NCBI RefSeq assembly: GCF_000964545.1 | Contig: NZ_BBVD01000001.1 | Location: 1 to 64,000, forward strand | DNA: 64,000 nucleotides | Direction of reading: 5' to 3' | Source: Comamonas thiooxydans | GTDB taxonomy: Bacteria > Pseudomonadota > Gammaproteobacteria > Burkholderiales > Burkholderiaceae_C | Shown: positions 62,887 through 64,000 of the stretch, piece by piece | Numbering within the stretch: position 1 is the stretch's first letter | Layout: each line of letters starts with the position of its first letter | Notes under the pieces: generated by a model | Told to the model about the DNA's origin: nothing | Seen by the model: only the letters and a program-made list of their open reading frames with translations | Databases searched by the model: none | Translations under genes and position numbers: made by a program

Positions 62887-64000
62887 TCAGTCGCCGGAGC
62901 GAACCCAGCCAGCATCAAACCACGACGACAGCAACTCCAGCGCGTCATCGCTGGCAGTTGCCAGATCCTTGCGCGACAGGGCTCGGCTGTCTGCCAGCTT
63001 GCGCATCAACGTGGCATCGCGGCCACCTGCCAGATAGCTTTCGCCATTGATGAAGATGTGCTTGGCGTCATACATCATGCGCGTGCGACGATCCAGCACA
63101 ACGCTCTCGAACATGCCGTTTTCATCGCCATGCTCGAACCAGACGTTGGGCTTGGGGTCGGTCAGGTACTCGCCCAGCGCGCGCTCCAGCGCCAGCGGCT
63201 CGGCCATGGCCTTCTTCAGTGCCTCGCGGGCAAAGTCATACATGCCTTCAGGAATCAGCGCCGGGTTGCTCACGGCCTCCTGCTTGGGGTCGCGATAAAT
63301 GACCGGAGTTTCGGGCTCGTCGGGCTCGTCCGACATGCGCAGCAGCAACTCGCGGCCCAGCTCGCTGCGATCGGGCGAGCGAAAGCCTATCGAATACGTC
63401 ATGCATTCGCCTTCCGCCACACCGTCATGCGCCCATTTGGGCGGCAGATACAGCATATCGCCGGGCTCCAGAACGAACTCTTCCTCGGGCTCGAAATTGG
63501 AGAGGATTTTCAGTGGCTTGCCCTGCTGCAGAGACAGGTCTTTTTGACGACCGATGCGCCAGCGGCGCTTGCCCTGGGCCTGCAGCAGAAACACGTCATA
63601 GCTGTCGAAATGCGGGCCTACGCCCCCCTGATCGGTGGCAAAGCTGATCATCAGATCATCGAGGCGCGCCTCGGGCACAAAGCGGAATTGCTGCAGCAAC
63701 TCATGCGCCTTGGCGTCATGCATGTCCACGCCCTGCACCAGCACGGTCCAGCCCGGCTTGGTCAATGCAGGCAGGCTGCGACGGGACAGCGGGCCGTGGC
63801 TGAGCTTCCAGTTGTCGCCTTCGAGCTGCTGGATCAGGCGCGACTCCACGCCATCCTCGCCCGCCATGGCTAGCAGTCGGGCACGCGGAATCGGGGCCTT
63901 GAAGCCGGGGATGGCCTGACGCACCAGCAAGGGCTTTTTGTGCCAGTGGCGGCGCATGAATTGAGAGGCGGTGAGCCCACCCAGCAGGGTGAGCGGCGTA
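62887..64000 (-). CDS. Cupin/JmjC ribosomal oxygenase, 5' end outside the window (partial)
   Basis: A 2-oxoglutarate- and Fe(II)-dependent oxygenase of the YcfD/RoxA type, which hydroxylates an arginine of ribosomal protein L16. The iron site is HFDSYD (His and Asp) with a later His in PPKWAHDG. SLQQGKPLKILSNFEPEEEFVLEPGDMLYLPP is a typical cupin block. The ATG at 63957 is not the true start: the frame stays open to the window edge and reads LLGGLTASQFMRRHWHKKPLL, the conserved N-terminal segment of the family. The 3' end is complete. Confidence 0.88.
   Translation of the reverse strand, partial: TPLTLLGGLTASQFMRRHWHKKPLLVRQAIPGFKAPIPRARLLAMAGEDGVESRLIQQLEGDNWKLSHGPLSRRSLPALTKPGWTVLVQGVDMHDAKAHELLQQFRFVPEARLDDLMISFATDQGGVGPHFDSYDVFLLQAQGKRRWRIGRQKDLSLQQGKPLKILSNFEPEEEFVLEPGDMLYLPPKWAHDGVAEGECMTYSIGFRSPDRSELGRELLLRMSDEPDEPETPVIYRDPKQEAVSNPALIPEGMYDFAREALKKAMAEPLALERALGEYLTDPKPNVWFEHGDENGMFESVVLDRRTRMMYDAKHIFINGESYLAGGRDATLMRKLADSRALSRKDLATASDDALELLSSWFDAGWVRSGD

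Overview
The window looks like chromosomal DNA from a Comamonas-type betaproteobacterium (Burkholderiales, Comamonadaceae). Supporting signs are the high GC content, a sigma-70 with a long Lys/Ala/acidic N-terminal extension, a Bug-type tripartite tricarboxylate receptor, a lytic transglycosylase between parE and parC, and dispersed intergenic repeats that I recognise from this family. Almost every interval is occupied by intact genes. I see no phage, transposase, rRNA operon or CRISPR array. The species assignment is inference.

Layout. 1-6.1 kb, minus strand: tRNA-Ser(GCU), lysC, tilS, accA, a HhH-GPD DNA glycosylase and cysS. 6.3-9.1 kb, plus strand: a secreted TPR protein, two cyclophilins and lpxH. 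9.3-16.3 kb: an acyl-CoA synthetase, a likely stand-alone structured sRNA with its own terminator, then dnaG and rpoD. 16.4-20.1 kb: a Bug receptor, panE-like reductase, HxlR regulator, FKBP isomerase and an unknown protein. 20.3-26.2 kb: a gluconeogenesis module, with ppsA followed by a two-subunit VC_2705-type sodium symporter, divergent from the PEP synthase regulator ppsR. 26.4-34.5 kb: LysR/DUF2798, then a heme uptake locus (hmuR, an unknown 129-aa protein, hmuS, hmuT, hmuU, hmuV) with a Fur-like box.

34.9-38.1 kb: peroxide and iron defence (ahpC, ahpF, bfr) with an OxyR-like operator. 38.2-40.9 kb: a circularly permuted ATP-grasp gene and its alpha-E partner. The 5' end of the alpha-E gene plus a hairpin linker is repeated in tandem with a 140-bp period, giving two 48-codon ORFs ahead of the intact gene. 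41-45.2 kb: comEC, a RidA-family protein and pdxY. 45.5-48.7 kb: a less GC-rich efflux module (DHA2 MFS pump, PACE pump, LysR regulator). 48.8-54.1 kb: parE, lytic transglycosylase and parC. 54.5-59.6 kb: an MFS carrier, a 43-aa membrane protein, an SDR, a methyltransferase and a 716-aa WG-repeat-like protein. 59.9-64 kb: dapA, bamC, a tiny Ala/Pro-repeat lipoprotein and the 3' part of a cupin ribosomal-oxygenase gene that runs off the window.

The observations most worth following are the 140-bp tandem coding repeat in the ATP-grasp/alpha-E operon, the GGA-rich sRNA candidate upstream of dnaG, the unknown protein translationally coupled inside the heme operon, the AT-hook-like tail of RpoD, and two families of dispersed intergenic repeats. 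Start codons were moved inward from the longest ORF wherever family length and a ribosome-binding site favoured it. All functional calls rest on motif recognition, not on database searches.
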